Part shown: piece after piece, positions 34,708-43,281 of the stretch
How the letters are laid out: each line of letters begins with the position of its first letter
Numbering within the stretch: the stretch's first letter is position 1
Origin: JAMXLO01 sp963850535
GTDB lineage: Bacteria > Pseudomonadota > Alphaproteobacteria > Acetobacterales > Acetobacteraceae
DNA length: 64,000 nt
Reading direction: 5' to 3'
Assembly: GCA_963850535.1 (NCBI GenBank)
Contig: CAWKMC010000029.1
Location: 1 to 64,000, forward strand
Translations under genes and position numbers: made by a program
The notes under the pieces: generated by a model
What the model was told of the DNA's origin: nothing
Database searches by the model: none
Seen by the model: the letters and a program-made list of their open reading frames with translations, nothing else

Positions 34708-36015
34708 TCAGTGTATGGCGGCCAAGCCAGCCACGGGAGCAACCGGAGCGCGCGGACGTCGCACGTTCAGCATCCGACGCGCATCGTCCGGGCGATTGGC
34801 GCCCAGGTAGGCCTTCAGTAAAGTAAAACGCACCAGGTCCAGTTGCGCGTGGCTGCCGCCGATGCGTTCGAGTTCGTCGGCAATCGGTTCGAGCGCGTCA
34901 ATCGCGGTGACGTAGTCGTGCTGCTCGATCGCCGCGAAGCCACGCGACGCGGCCGGCACCAACTGGCCGGACGGATAACGGCTGGCTCGCGCGAGCGCGT
35001 CGATCTGTTGTGCTCGCTCCTCCAGCGCCGTGCCATCGCCGGCTACTGCGCAGGCAACGGCAATGTGCAGATCGGAGAACGCCGCGCCGGCGCGCGGGAA
35101 AGCGCTTCGCACGAAATCCCGCATCGCGCGCCAGGCTTCAGTATCGCGTGGGTGGCCGGCAAGCTCCCAGCGCCAGAGAAACGACACCGCGTCATTTAGC
35201 TTGCCGCGCGGCGGCCCGCTGTGCACGTCGGGTGCGAAGGCCTCACTGAACAGACGGAAAGCCGACGTCACATCGCCGGTCTCGAGGTGGGCGAGCGCGA
35301 GGTGCCAGTTCAGATGGCTGTACAGCGAGCCTTCGCGCGGATAACTGGTCAACCACGACGCCAAAAAGTCCCTGGCCGCGCCTGGATTACCCTCCTCGTA
35401 GGCGAGATGAGCAGTTGCGTGCGCCGCCCATGGATTGGTCGGATTCTGCGCCAACGAGCGCTCGATCTTCGGGCGGGCAGCCGCATGCTCGCCGTTCTCC
35501 GACAACGCCATGCCGTGATGGGCGGCGAACCACCAATCGTCTTCGCCGTAGTGCGGGGCAAGCCGATCCAGCAGCGCGAGCAGCGTGCGCTTCTGGCCCA
35601 ACCGACCGGAACTACCGATCAGGCCGTTGGTGAAAGCCGTGGTTCCGAGGACCAACACGTCGCGCGGCCAGGCGTTGAGATGCGCAGGCAGAGCAGCAAG
35701 TGCGGCTTCGGTATCGCCGGCGACCAGCAGGCCGAAATACTCTACGTGGCTCGCTTCCCGTGCCGGCAGACCGGCGGCGAGGATTTTGGCCTCGGCGATC
35801 GACTCGCGCGCCGCCGCAGCGTTGCCGCGTTCCAGCAGCGTGTGCGCGCGGGCGGCGTAGGCGAGGGCAAAGCCGGGGTCCGCTGACACGGCTCGATCGA
35901 GCGCCTCGACCGCACCGGGATACATGGTGAGCTTTGCTTTGCAGGCCTGAACGTAGGCGTCCCGCGCGACGGACGAGGTGGTGGACAACGAAAGCCCGTA
36001 GCCGTCCGTCAGCAT
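34708..36015 (-). CDS. Tetratricopeptide protein of the TTC38 type
   Basis: 435-residue soluble protein. The N-terminal DGYGLSLSTTSSVARDAYVQ and repeats such as AVEALDRAVSADPGFALAYA and ARPKIERSLAQNPTNPWAAH are TPR helices. The overall order, including HHGMALSENGEHAAA and LNWHLALAHLETGDVTSAFR, resembles the TTC38 family (TPR38), a widely conserved family of unknown function. Neither signal peptide nor enzyme motif is seen. The 80-base gap before livK suggests separate regulation. Complete. Confidence 0.8.
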   Translation of the reverse strand: MLTDGYGLSLSTTSSVARDAYVQACKAKLTMYPGAVEALDRAVSADPGFALAYAARAHTLLERGNAAAARESIAEAKILAAGLPAREASHVEYFGLLVAGDTEAALAALPAHLNAWPRDVLVLGTTAFTNGLIGSSGRLGQKRTLLALLDRLAPHYGEDDWWFAAHHGMALSENGEHAAARPKIERSLAQNPTNPWAAHATAHLAYEEGNPGAARDFLASWLTSYPREGSLYSHLNWHLALAHLETGDVTSAFRLFSEAFAPDVHSGPPRGKLNDAVSFLWRWELAGHPRDTEAWRAMRDFVRSAFPRAGAAFSDLHIAVACAVAGDGTALEERAQQIDALARASRYPSGQLVPAASRGFAAIEQHDYVTAIDALEPIADELERIGGSHAQLDLVRFTLLKAYLGANRPDDARRMLNVRRPRAPVAPVAGLAAIH

Positions 36016-36105
36016 GATCGGAACCTCATTGCGGCGAATGGCGAAGATACAGTTCGCCGTGCCGCTGGCGGAAGAGCAGCCGATCGTGGCAATCAGGATC
36101 GGCGC

Positions 36106-37272
36106 CTACTGTCCGGCACGCAGGGCGAGGGCGCGGCTCTCCGAGACAAGCGCGGCAGCGATCAGCAGTGCGGTCGCAGCGACCACGGACGGGGCGGCGA
36201 AACCTCCGAGGCGGTCGGAGAGCGCACCGGCGAAACCTGGGCCGATGATCTGCCCCAGCCCGAACGCCGCCGTCATCAGAGCCAGCGCGCGCCGTGGGTC
36301 GCCGCTTGCCAGAGCGCGGGCCCTGATCAGACCAAGCGCCGTGAGCCCCATGAATGTTCCGCCGACCAGGATGGCCGCCAGGCACACACCGAGCTCACTC
36401 GGCCAAATGATGCTGGCCAGCACGCCGCAGGCCTCCACGACGGAGGCCAGAGCAAAGGCGGCGGGAACGCCCAAACGCGCTGCAACACCTGTCCAGATTG
36501 CCACAGATGGGGCCGCGGCCAGGCCGAACACAATCCAGATCACCGGTTCCAGCGCGCGGATCACCGGCACGCTGCGGACGATCGCCACGATGAATGTCGC
36601 CGTGATCACATAGCCAAAACCGAACAAGCCGTATGCGACGATCAGCCGCAGCAGCCTGCGGTCGAGCGGCTGCGCCGACGGTTGCCACGCTTGCTGAATT
36701 GGTGCCCGCCGGTCACGCAGCAGCGGCGCCACTGCAAATGCGGCCACCAACGCGACCGCTCCATTGGCGATCCACAGCGACTGCCAATTCTGGCCGGCGC
36801 GCTGCAGTCCAGCAACCAGCATCGCGGAAACCACGACACCAGTGCCCACTCCGGCAAAGTGCAGCGCCGCCAGGCCTGGGCGCTTTGCCTCGGCGAGGCT
36901 CTCGAACACGATCGCAGACGCGAGCACAAGAACGACCGCGCTGGCGGCTCCCCCGACAAAGCGAAGCAGCAGGAAGGATGCCATGGTCGACGCGCCGCCC
37001 ATCGCAGCCGTGGTGACAGCGCTGAGCAGGAGACAGCCGAGCAGCGAAGTGCGCCGAGAGCCGGGAAGCTTCGGCCTGGCGGCCAACGATGCTCCCAGCA
37101 GGTAGCCCAGAAAGTTGGCCGATGCGATCAGCCCGGCTGCCGATTGACCCAGCCCAAGCGCCTGCATCATTGGGGGGAGGATCGGCGTGTAAACGAAGCG
37201 ACCGATGCCGAGGGCAGCGGCGAGGGCGATCAAACCGCCAAGGGCTGTTGAATAGGCTCGGGGACCTTGCAT
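36106..37272 (-). CDS. MFS transporter, YbfB/YjiJ family
   Basis: 388-residue membrane protein with twelve predicted hydrophobic segments. The N-terminus has the family signature ALGIGRFVYTPILPPMMQAL and LIASANFLGYLLGASLAA, and the middle reads HFAGVGTGVVVSAMLVAGL. YbfB/YjiJ proteins are uncharacterised MFS exporters, sometimes linked to drug or sulfite export. It is transcribed divergently from a LysR regulator, 91 bases apart, the usual regulator/target arrangement. Substrate not deducible. Confidence 0.9.
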   Translation of the reverse strand: MQGPRAYSTALGGLIALAAALGIGRFVYTPILPPMMQALGLGQSAAGLIASANFLGYLLGASLAARPKLPGSRRTSLLGCLLLSAVTTAAMGGASTMASFLLLRFVGGAASAVVLVLASAIVFESLAEAKRPGLAALHFAGVGTGVVVSAMLVAGLQRAGQNWQSLWIANGAVALVAAFAVAPLLRDRRAPIQQAWQPSAQPLDRRLLRLIVAYGLFGFGYVITATFIVAIVRSVPVIRALEPVIWIVFGLAAAPSVAIWTGVAARLGVPAAFALASVVEACGVLASIIWPSELGVCLAAILVGGTFMGLTALGLIRARALASGDPRRALALMTAAFGLGQIIGPGFAGALSDRLGGFAAPSVVAATALLIAAALVSESRALALRAGQ

Positions 37273-37329
37273 GGCCGGTTATTTGCGGCGGCCATGGTAT
37301 TTCGAAAAACGATTCCTTATGATATCCGC

Positions 37330-37346
37330 TATCGTTCACTTAGATA
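37330..37346. promoter_or_regulatory. Putative LysR-type operator (TATC-N9-GATA)
   Basis: The sequence TATC, nine bases, GATA is a perfect inverted repeat containing the LysR-type ATC-N9-GAT pattern (also T-N11-A). It lies 18 bases before the LysR start and about 58 bases upstream of the MFS start, in the divergent gap. Expected for autoregulation and control of the transporter. Identification by motif only. Confidence 0.5.
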
Positions 37347-37363
37347 ACTTAGGGCAGCCGCCG

Positions 37364-38242
37364 ATGGACGCGGGCGACCTGAAAGTCTTTGCCGCCGTCG
37401 CACGGCTTGGGGGGATGAACCGAGCCGCGGCGGAACTGCACACCGTGCAGTCCAACGTCACAGCGCGCATACAGGCGCTGGAGGCAGACATTGGCTGCAC
37501 TCTGCTGGACCGGCACAGTCGCGGTGTGTCGCTGACACCGGCGGGGCAGCGGCTGCTGCCATACGCCGATCAGGTTGCGCGCATCCTCGCGGACGCCAGG
37601 CGCGCGGCGCGCGACGACGGTGTGCCCAGCGGCATACTGACGATCGGCTCGCTGGAGACAACTGCCGCGCTGCGCCTCACGCCGTTACTTACGCGGTTTG
37701 CTGCAGACTACCCGCAGGTCGATCTTGTGCTGCGCACCGGCACGACGCGGGAACTGCTGGCGGACGTACTGGAACAGCGGGTCGACGGCGCCTTCGTGTG
37801 CGGCCCGGTCTCTCATCCGGATATTGAGGAGGAGACTGCGTTCAGCGAGGAACTGGTGATCCTGACCGCCCCTGACATTGCCTCGCTGGAGCAGGCGCTG
37901 GGTGCCGGCGCGGTGCGCCTGGTCGTACTGCGCGCCGGCTGTTCCTATCGCCAGATGCTGGAGGCCCTGCTGGCGCGACGCGGTATCGTCGTGCAGCGCC
38001 AATTGGAGTTCGGCACATTGGAGGCGATCTTCGGCTGTGTCAGCGCCAGCCTCGGGATCACGATGCTGCCGCGAGCGCTGGTGGGCGGCATTTGGGATGC
38101 GGGACGTGTAAGGATCCACACCCTGCCGGCGGAGGACGCGCTGGTGGAGACCACCTTTATCCGCCGCCGGAACGGCTTTACCTCGAGCGCGCTGCGGGCA
38201 TTCCTAGCCTGCACCCTGGCGGCAAACCGCGGCGGTTCCTAA
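37364..38242 (+). CDS. LysR-family transcriptional regulator
   Basis: 292-residue regulator starting at MDAGDLKVFAAVARLGGMNR. The N-terminal helix-turn-helix is AAAELHTVQSNVTARIQALE followed by LLDRHSRGVSLTPAGQRLLP. The C-terminal co-inducer domain runs from GILTIGSLETTAALRLTPLL. The frame is open upstream to 37271, but the ATG at 37364 matches the family. It is divergent from the MFS gene and probably controls it through the TATC-N9-GATA site. moaB follows 28 bases downstream. Confidence 0.94.
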   Translation: MDAGDLKVFAAVARLGGMNRAAAELHTVQSNVTARIQALEADIGCTLLDRHSRGVSLTPAGQRLLPYADQVARILADARRAARDDGVPSGILTIGSLETTAALRLTPLLTRFAADYPQVDLVLRTGTTRELLADVLEQRVDGAFVCGPVSHPDIEEETAFSEELVILTAPDIASLEQALGAGAVRLVVLRAGCSYRQMLEALLARRGIVVQRQLEFGTLEAIFGCVSASLGITMLPRALVGGIWDAGRVRIHTLPAEDALVETTFIRRRNGFTSSALRAFLACTLAANRGGS

Positions 38243-38270
38243 CCTATCGGCTCAGCAGGAGGGCACCACC

Positions 38271-38819
38271 ATGCCAGGCATCGACCAGAACCGCTCGTTC
38301 ATTACGGTCAACATCGCCGTCCTCACCGTCTCGGATACACGCACGCTGGCCAATGACACCTCGGGTGACGCGCTGGCCGACCGCATCACCAAGTCCGGCC
38401 ACCGCCTTGCTGCACGGGCGATCGAGAAGGACGACGCGGCCGCGATCGAGCACCACCTGCGTGCTTGGATCGCCGATGGCGAGATCGACGTCGTGCTGAC
38501 CACCGGCGGGACCGGCATCACCGGCCGCGACGTCACGCCGGAAGCGTTCGAACGTGTGCTGGAGAAGCGCATCGAGGGCTTCGGTGAGCTGTTCCGTATG
38601 CTGAGCTATCAGAAGATCGGCACGTCTACGGTGCAGTCGCGCGCCCTCGGTGGTGTCGCCGGCGGCACCTACCTGTTCGCGCTGCCGGGCAGTACTGGTG
38701 CCGTAAAGGATGCATGGGATGACATACTGGTGCACCAACTGGACAACCGATTCCGCCCCTGCAACCTGGTCGAGCTGATGCCGAGGTTGCAGGAGCACCT
38801 AAAGTACGCGGCGGAGTAG
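38271..38819 (+). CDS. moaB: Molybdenum cofactor biosynthesis protein MoaB
   Basis: 182-residue protein of the MoaB/Mog family, which adenylylates molybdopterin or acts earlier in cofactor synthesis. The signature LTVSDTRTLANDTSGDALAD and LTTGGTGITGRDVTPEA is intact, and the C-terminus has LFALPGSTGAVKDAWDDIL. Strong ribosome binding site (AGGAGGG) before the ATG. It is isolated from other moa genes in this window and may share the transcript of the upstream LysR gene. Confidence 0.95.
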   Translation: MPGIDQNRSFITVNIAVLTVSDTRTLANDTSGDALADRITKSGHRLAARAIEKDDAAAIEHHLRAWIADGEIDVVLTTGGTGITGRDVTPEAFERVLEKRIEGFGELFRMLSYQKIGTSTVQSRALGGVAGGTYLFALPGSTGAVKDAWDDILVHQLDNRFRPCNLVELMPRLQEHLKYAAE

Positions 38820-38840
38820 GCTGGTGGGACCGATTTGTCC

Positions 38841-38920
38841 GTCATTCCCGCGCAGGCGGGAATCCAGCCTCGCCGCAACTACTACCCGATGGGCTGGATC
38901 CCCGCTTTCGCGGGGATGAC
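38841..38920. repeat. VIPAKAGIQ-type palindromic repeat, copy 2
   Basis: Begins GTCATTCCCGCGCAGGCGGG (first 20 bases identical to copy 1 at 32381) and ends GGATCCCCGCTTTCGCGGGGATGAC. The arms form hairpins. It is placed between the convergent moaB and P450 genes, a usual site for such extragenic palindromes, and could act as a bidirectional terminator or mRNA-stability element. Confidence 0.85.
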
Positions 38921-38949
38921 GACCAAGGAAGCGGTCGCGCGGAAGGGAA

Positions 38950-40206
38950 CTAACCAGCGATGCGGACCGGCAGCGCGGTGATGCCGTGGATGAAGTTGGA
39001 GTAGATTCGCTTCGGTTCCTCCATCATCTCGACGACCATGCCGCGCTTCAGGATCTCCTCCCACAGGATCTGCAGCTGCAGCTCCGCCAGGCGATTGCCG
39101 ACACAGCGGTGGATGCCGAACCCGAAGGACAGATGCTGACGCGGCCGTGCCCGGTCTACCAGGAACTCGTTCGGCCGATCGATCGCATCCTCGTCGCGGT
39201 TGCCGGAAATGTACCACATGCAGACCTTGTCGCCGGCGCGGATCTGCCGGCCAGCGATCTCGGCGTCCGCCGTCGCAGTGCGGCGCATGTGCACGATCGG
39301 CGACTGCCAGCGGATGATCTCTGACACCGCGCTAGGGATCAGCGCCGGATTCTCGCGCAATTTGCGATACTCGTCGGGGTGCTTGTTCAGCGCCCAGACG
39401 CTGCCCGACATCGAGTTGCGCGTTGTGTCGTTGCCGCCGACGATCAGCAGCACGAGGTTGCCGAGAAAATCACTGGGGCTCTGCGGCAGGTTCTGTGTCG
39501 CCTCGCCGTGCGCCAGCATCGACAGCAGGTCCGGCGCAGGGTCGCGGTTCTGCCGCTCGTAAAACAGCTTGGTCATCATCTGAAGGCATTCGGTCAGCAG
39601 CTCCAGCCGTGTCTCCTCGGAATCGACAATGCCGCCCGCCTTGGGGTCCATCGTCGCCACGTCGGACCAGAAGGTCAGCTTCCGCCGCTCCTCGAGCGGA
39701 TAGTCGAACAGCGTCGCCAGCATCAGCGTGGTGAGCTCGATCGAGACGCGTTCCACCCAGTCGAACGTCTCATTGCGCGGCAGCCCATCCAGCACCCGCT
39801 CGGTGCGTTCGCGGATCTGTCCCGACATGCGCTGTAGGTTCATTGGCGCAACGACGGGCGAGACCACTTTCCGCTGTTCGTCGTGATACGGCGGATCGGA
39901 AGAGATGAAGCTCCGGCGGCGGAACTCCTCCGGGATGTCGCGGATGGTAATGCCGCCGAGACGTGCCTCGGATGAGTAGATCTGGTGGTGCGTCTCGACA
40001 TGCATGATCTCTTTGTACTTGGTCACCGACCAATACGAACCGTGCATGCCGTTCTGGCACCAGTGCACCGGGTCCTCGCGGCGCAGGCGCTCGAAATACG
40101 GATACCAGATGTCGTTCTGGTAGAGCCTCGGGTCGCTGACATCGATCCGGTCGAGGGGAAGCGAATAGGCTTCCTCGGTCGGGTCGAAGTGCACCGGTGC
40201 GTTCAT
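38950..40206 (-). CDS. Cytochrome P450, CYP153-like
   Basis: 418-residue soluble P450 from ATG 40206 (MNAPVHFDPTEEAYSLPLDR). The I-helix LLIVGGNDTTRNSMSG and the heme loop LSFGFGIHRCVGNRLAELQL (axial Cys) match the CYP153 family, which hydroxylates the terminal carbon of medium-chain alkanes or related acyl compounds. Other CYP153 marks are YWSVTKYKEIMHVETHHQIY, FDWVERVSIELTTLMLATLF and the ExxR motif SEIIRWQSP. The ORF is open further upstream but that part is not P450-like. No ferredoxin or ferredoxin reductase gene is adjacent, unlike many CYP153 operons, so redox partners must be elsewhere. Substrate inferred from family. Confidence 0.9.
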   Translation of the reverse strand: MNAPVHFDPTEEAYSLPLDRIDVSDPRLYQNDIWYPYFERLRREDPVHWCQNGMHGSYWSVTKYKEIMHVETHHQIYSSEARLGGITIRDIPEEFRRRSFISSDPPYHDEQRKVVSPVVAPMNLQRMSGQIRERTERVLDGLPRNETFDWVERVSIELTTLMLATLFDYPLEERRKLTFWSDVATMDPKAGGIVDSEETRLELLTECLQMMTKLFYERQNRDPAPDLLSMLAHGEATQNLPQSPSDFLGNLVLLIVGGNDTTRNSMSGSVWALNKHPDEYRKLRENPALIPSAVSEIIRWQSPIVHMRRTATADAEIAGRQIRAGDKVCMWYISGNRDEDAIDRPNEFLVDRARPRQHLSFGFGIHRCVGNRLAELQLQILWEEILKRGMVVEMMEEPKRIYSNFIHGITALPVRIAG

Positions 40207-40413
40207 GAGCAGCCATCTCCTCGGATTGCCCCAGGTTATCGCGAAACCCCGTGGTCCGGTAGCGGAGTCGATGAACTGCGTCACAGTTTTCACCACGAGT
40301 TGCGCATAAATGATATGCCGACGGCCGCGATTATAGCCTGCAAGGCGGAAGTCTATATCCCGGTTCGCCAACAAGGTGCTCCGCAACGTGCGGACGAACG
40401 AGGAGAGAGGACC

Positions 40414-40671
40414 ATGAAGATCATGCTTCGCGCCGCCCTGGCCGCGGCCAGCATCGCCAGCATCGGTTCGGCCTATGCCGGCGAGGGTGAGGGCGTTGTC
40501 TCCAAAACCCGGTTCACCGAAATCCCGGGCGTTGTCGCCCAGGCACCCGCCCAGAACGCCCCAGCGGTCGCCACCGCGCAGAATGGGCAGGCGGTGCCCG
40601 TCTACGTGACTCGCTCTAACCAAGGCACATGGCTGTTCGCGCCGAATGGCAACGCCGGCGCCAACAGCTGA
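40414..40671 (+). CDS. Small secreted protein of unknown function
   Basis: 85 residues. The ATG at 40414 follows a GGAGAGAGG ribosome binding site. A Sec signal peptide (MKIMLRAALAAASIASIGSA, cleavage after SAYA) precedes a short mature part with Ala/Gln-rich segments (AQAPAQNAPAVATAQNGQAV) and VYVTRSNQGTWLFAPN. No cysteine or known motif. It is divergent from the P450 gene (207-base gap) and followed immediately by a hairpin terminator, so it is a complete single-gene unit. Confidence 0.75.
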   Translation: MKIMLRAALAAASIASIGSAYAGEGEGVVSKTRFTEIPGVVAQAPAQNAPAVATAQNGQAVPVYVTRSNQGTWLFAPNGNAGANS

Positions 40672-40692
40672 CCATTACCGCCGCTGACAAAG

Positions 40693-40716
40693 AGGGCCGG
40701 CCTCGCAGCCGGCCTT
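40693..40716 (+). terminator. Hairpin terminator after small secreted protein gene
   Basis: A GGCCGGC stem pairs with GCCGGCC across a CTCGCA loop, extended by A-T and G-T pairs, and is followed by TTCTGGTCT. It lies between this plus-strand gene and the convergent gene at 40727-41275, so it can stop transcription from both sides. Confidence 0.75.
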
Positions 40717-40726
40717 CTGGTCTGCG

Positions 40727-41275
40727 CTATCGGTCGAACCGATCGCCTTCAGGCGGCACGGGGACATCGAACGCGTTCACCACACCGCACAAGGCTACAT
40801 AGAAGTTTGCCACCGTGGTCAGCTCCACCAGCCACTGCAGGCCGTGCCGGTCCTTGAGGGCATCGAATACCGGCTGCTCCACGCGGTTGGTGCGCATGAG
40901 CTGGCGCATATACCGGACGATGTCGCGCTCTGCCGGCGGCAAGTCCGCTGGGTCGCCCTTGACGCGCAGCACGTCGATCACCGGCTCGCGCAGCCCGACA
41001 CGCCGGGCAACATCGACTTGCGCCGCCCAGACGTAGTTGGCGTCGTGCTCCCGCACCGCCGTCAGAATGGCGATCTGCCGCAGCTTGGGATCGATGACGG
41101 TGCCTTCGCGCGCGAACGGCACCATGGGCAGCAGCTTCTCGGCCAGCTTCGGACTGTGCAGCAGCATGCTGAACGGCCCGCGGATGCGGCCGAACACCCC
41201 CATGACCTGATCGAACACATGCTGCTGTTCCGGTGCCATGGCCTCTTTGCTGGTGACCGGCGTGTATCGCGACAT
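40727..41275 (-). CDS. Carboxymuconolactone decarboxylase-family protein
   Basis: 182-residue all-helical protein of the CMD/AhpD superfamily. The core reads RQIAILTAVREHDANYVWAA and then MRTNRVEQPVFDALKDRHGL with NFYVALCGVVNAFDVPVPPE. The AhpD CxxC pair is not seen, so a peroxidase role is unlikely and the catalytic role is unknown. Last of a two-gene unit after a nitroreductase (10-base gap). Confidence 0.85.
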   Translation of the reverse strand: MSRYTPVTSKEAMAPEQQHVFDQVMGVFGRIRGPFSMLLHSPKLAEKLLPMVPFAREGTVIDPKLRQIAILTAVREHDANYVWAAQVDVARRVGLREPVIDVLRVKGDPADLPPAERDIVRYMRQLMRTNRVEQPVFDALKDRHGLQWLVELTTVANFYVALCGVVNAFDVPVPPEGDRFDR

Positions 41276-41285
41276 GCTCGCCCCC

Positions 41286-41921
41286 TCAGTTCAGTGCCTG
41301 GTAGGGCTGGCCCCATTTGTCCTGGAATACGATGTCGGACAGCTTGCCGCGCCCCACGGGACCGAAGCGTCCCATCGAATAGCCGATCGGCAGGATCGCG
41401 TAAGAATGCACGCCCTCGGGCAGGCCCATGGCCGCCTCGCTCTCGCGTTCGTACAGCAGGTGGCGGGTGGTGAGCGTGCAGCCGAGTCCCAGCGCGCGGG
41501 CTGCGAGCAACATGTTCTGCACGGCCGGATAGATCGACGCGCCCGACCAGCGCGTCGGTCTCGCCGTGCCCTCGTCGATGCAGGCAACGATCCATACCGG
41601 CGCCTCGTGGTAGTGTTCGGTGAGATACTCCACGGCGGAATGCTGCCGCTTGTAGCGCTCCGGCGAGACACCGGGCGGCGGCGCGCTGCTCGCGTAGCGT
41701 GGCCCGACCACTTCGTCGAATGCCCGCTTGTACCAGGCCTGCACCGCCTGCTTGATCTTCGGGTCCTTGATGATCAGGAAGCGCCAGCGCTGGGTGTTGC
41801 CGCCGTTGGCGGCACAGGCTCCGGCTTCCAGGATCTTGCTGATCAGTTCGTCCGGAACGGGATCCGGCTTCAGCCGCCGCATCGAGCGCGTCGTCTGCAT
41901 GATCTCGAACAGATCGTCCAT
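41286..41921 (-). CDS. Nitroreductase-family FMN oxidoreductase
   Basis: 211 residues from ATG 41921 (MDDLFEIMQTTRSMRRLKPD), a flavin-dependent reductase of unknown substrate. FMN-binding signs are the N-terminal TTRSMRRLKPDPVPDE (phosphate-binding Arg) and the C-terminal GYSMGRFGPVGRGKLSDIVF. The core AACAANGGNTQRWRFL appears as GACAANGGNTQRWRFLIIKD, and IYPAVQNMLLAARALGLGCT is the dimer/FMN helix. The upstream open frame to 42164 is not family-like. It forms an operon with the CMD protein. Confidence 0.9.
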   Translation of the reverse strand: MDDLFEIMQTTRSMRRLKPDPVPDELISKILEAGACAANGGNTQRWRFLIIKDPKIKQAVQAWYKRAFDEVVGPRYASSAPPPGVSPERYKRQHSAVEYLTEHYHEAPVWIVACIDEGTARPTRWSGASIYPAVQNMLLAARALGLGCTLTTRHLLYERESEAAMGLPEGVHSYAILPIGYSMGRFGPVGRGKLSDIVFQDKWGQPYQALN

Positions 41922-41992
41922 GACTGTCTCCTCGTCCTGGTTCGCGCGAGCATAGCCGAATGCACGGCAAACGTGCACGATGGCGTCGCGCG

Positions 41993-43252
41993 ATGCCAGC
42001 CAACCCGTCCATTCTTGGCCTCCTGTTGCTCCTGGGCCTTGGGTTCTTCTTCGGTCTTGCGTTCGAGGAATTCTATGCGCGCGCGCGTCAGAAGCGTCCG
42101 GGAGGGATACGCACCTTCCCGCTGCTCGCCCTGACCGGGGCGCTGCTGTATCGGCTCGACCCAAATCGCTTGCTGCCGCTTTCGGCGGGGCTGTTGGTAC
42201 TTGGTGTGTGGCTCGCCTGCTATTACTGGCGCCACCTGGATGAGACCGATGCCGAGGGCTTTCCCAATGTCGGGCTTATCGTGCTCACCTCGAATGTGCT
42301 GGCGTTCCTGCTGGGACCAATCGTTCTGGCCGAGCCATCTTGGGTCGGAATCGGTGTCACTGTCGCCGCGGTGTTGCTGTTGACCGCACGACAGGAGTTG
42401 CACCGCTTCGCGCACCGCGTCGAATTACCCGAGATCGTCAATGCAGGACGGTTCCTGCTGCTGACCGGCTTTGCCTTGCCGCTACTGCCGGATACTCCCG
42501 TCACAGATCTGACGCCGATCACGCCGCATCAGATCTGGCTTGCGATGGTCGCCGTGTGCACGGTTTCCTATGCGAGCTATCTGCTGCAGCGCTACCTGGC
42601 GCCCCCTGGAACCATGCTATGGGTCGCACTGCTCGGCGGCCTGTATTCGTCCACCGCGACGACGCTTGTACTGGCGCGGCGTGCACGGGCTGAAGCAGCA
42701 TCGCTCCATCAGTCGGAGGCCGGCATAATGCTGGCGACGGCGGTGATGTATCTGCGGCTGCTGATCATCATCGTTGTCTTCAATCGCGCGCTCGCGATGA
42801 CGTTGGCACCGCCGCTGCTGGTGCTGTCAGTGCTCGCACTGGTTCTGGCGTTCGGCTGGTATTGGATCCGCGGCGCTCATTACACTGATGCCGGTCATGA
42901 TGTCGCGCCTGCCAATCCGTTGGCACTTACCACCGCGGCAACGTTCGCCGCACTGTTCGTGGTGATCTCGGTCGCCTCGGCCTGGGCGACGCAACGCTTC
43001 GGCGCCGCCGGTACCTACGCCCTGGCGGCGATCGTCGGCGTGTCGGACATCGACCCTTTCGTACTGAACCTGGCACAGGGCGACCCAGCGCAGACGACGG
43101 TCGATGCCGGCGCGATCCTGATCGCTACATCGTCGAACAACCTGGTTAAGGGTGTATATGCGGCAGTGTATTCCGCAGGACGCATCCGCTTCGCCCCGGT
43201 GGCGTTGGTCGTGCTGGCAGTCGGCGGCGTCGTTGCGGCATGGTTACGGTGA
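41993..43252 (+). CDS. MgtC/DUF4010-family membrane protein
   Basis: About 419-residue multipass membrane protein. The N-terminal MgtC-like region includes LLLLGLGFFFGLAFEEFYAR and RTFPLLALTGALLY, the middle has GLYSSTATTLVLARRARAEA and the C-terminal DUF4010 region ends VSDIDPFVLNLAQG, SSNNLVKGVYAAVYSAGR. About eleven hydrophobic helices. Start MPANPSILGLLLLL at 41993 is favoured over the frame start at 41960. Function unknown; MgtC proteins are linked to magnesium and membrane physiology. Confidence 0.85.
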   Translation: MPANPSILGLLLLLGLGFFFGLAFEEFYARARQKRPGGIRTFPLLALTGALLYRLDPNRLLPLSAGLLVLGVWLACYYWRHLDETDAEGFPNVGLIVLTSNVLAFLLGPIVLAEPSWVGIGVTVAAVLLLTARQELHRFAHRVELPEIVNAGRFLLLTGFALPLLPDTPVTDLTPITPHQIWLAMVAVCTVSYASYLLQRYLAPPGTMLWVALLGGLYSSTATTLVLARRARAEAASLHQSEAGIMLATAVMYLRLLIIIVVFNRALAMTLAPPLLVLSVLALVLAFGWYWIRGAHYTDAGHDVAPANPLALTTAATFAALFVVISVASAWATQRFGAAGTYALAAIVGVSDIDPFVLNLAQGDPAQTTVDAGAILIATSSNNLVKGVYAAVYSAGRIRFAPVALVVLAVGGVVAAWLR

Positions 43253-43281
43253 CCAATAGCGATGCGCGTGTGTCTGACGTC

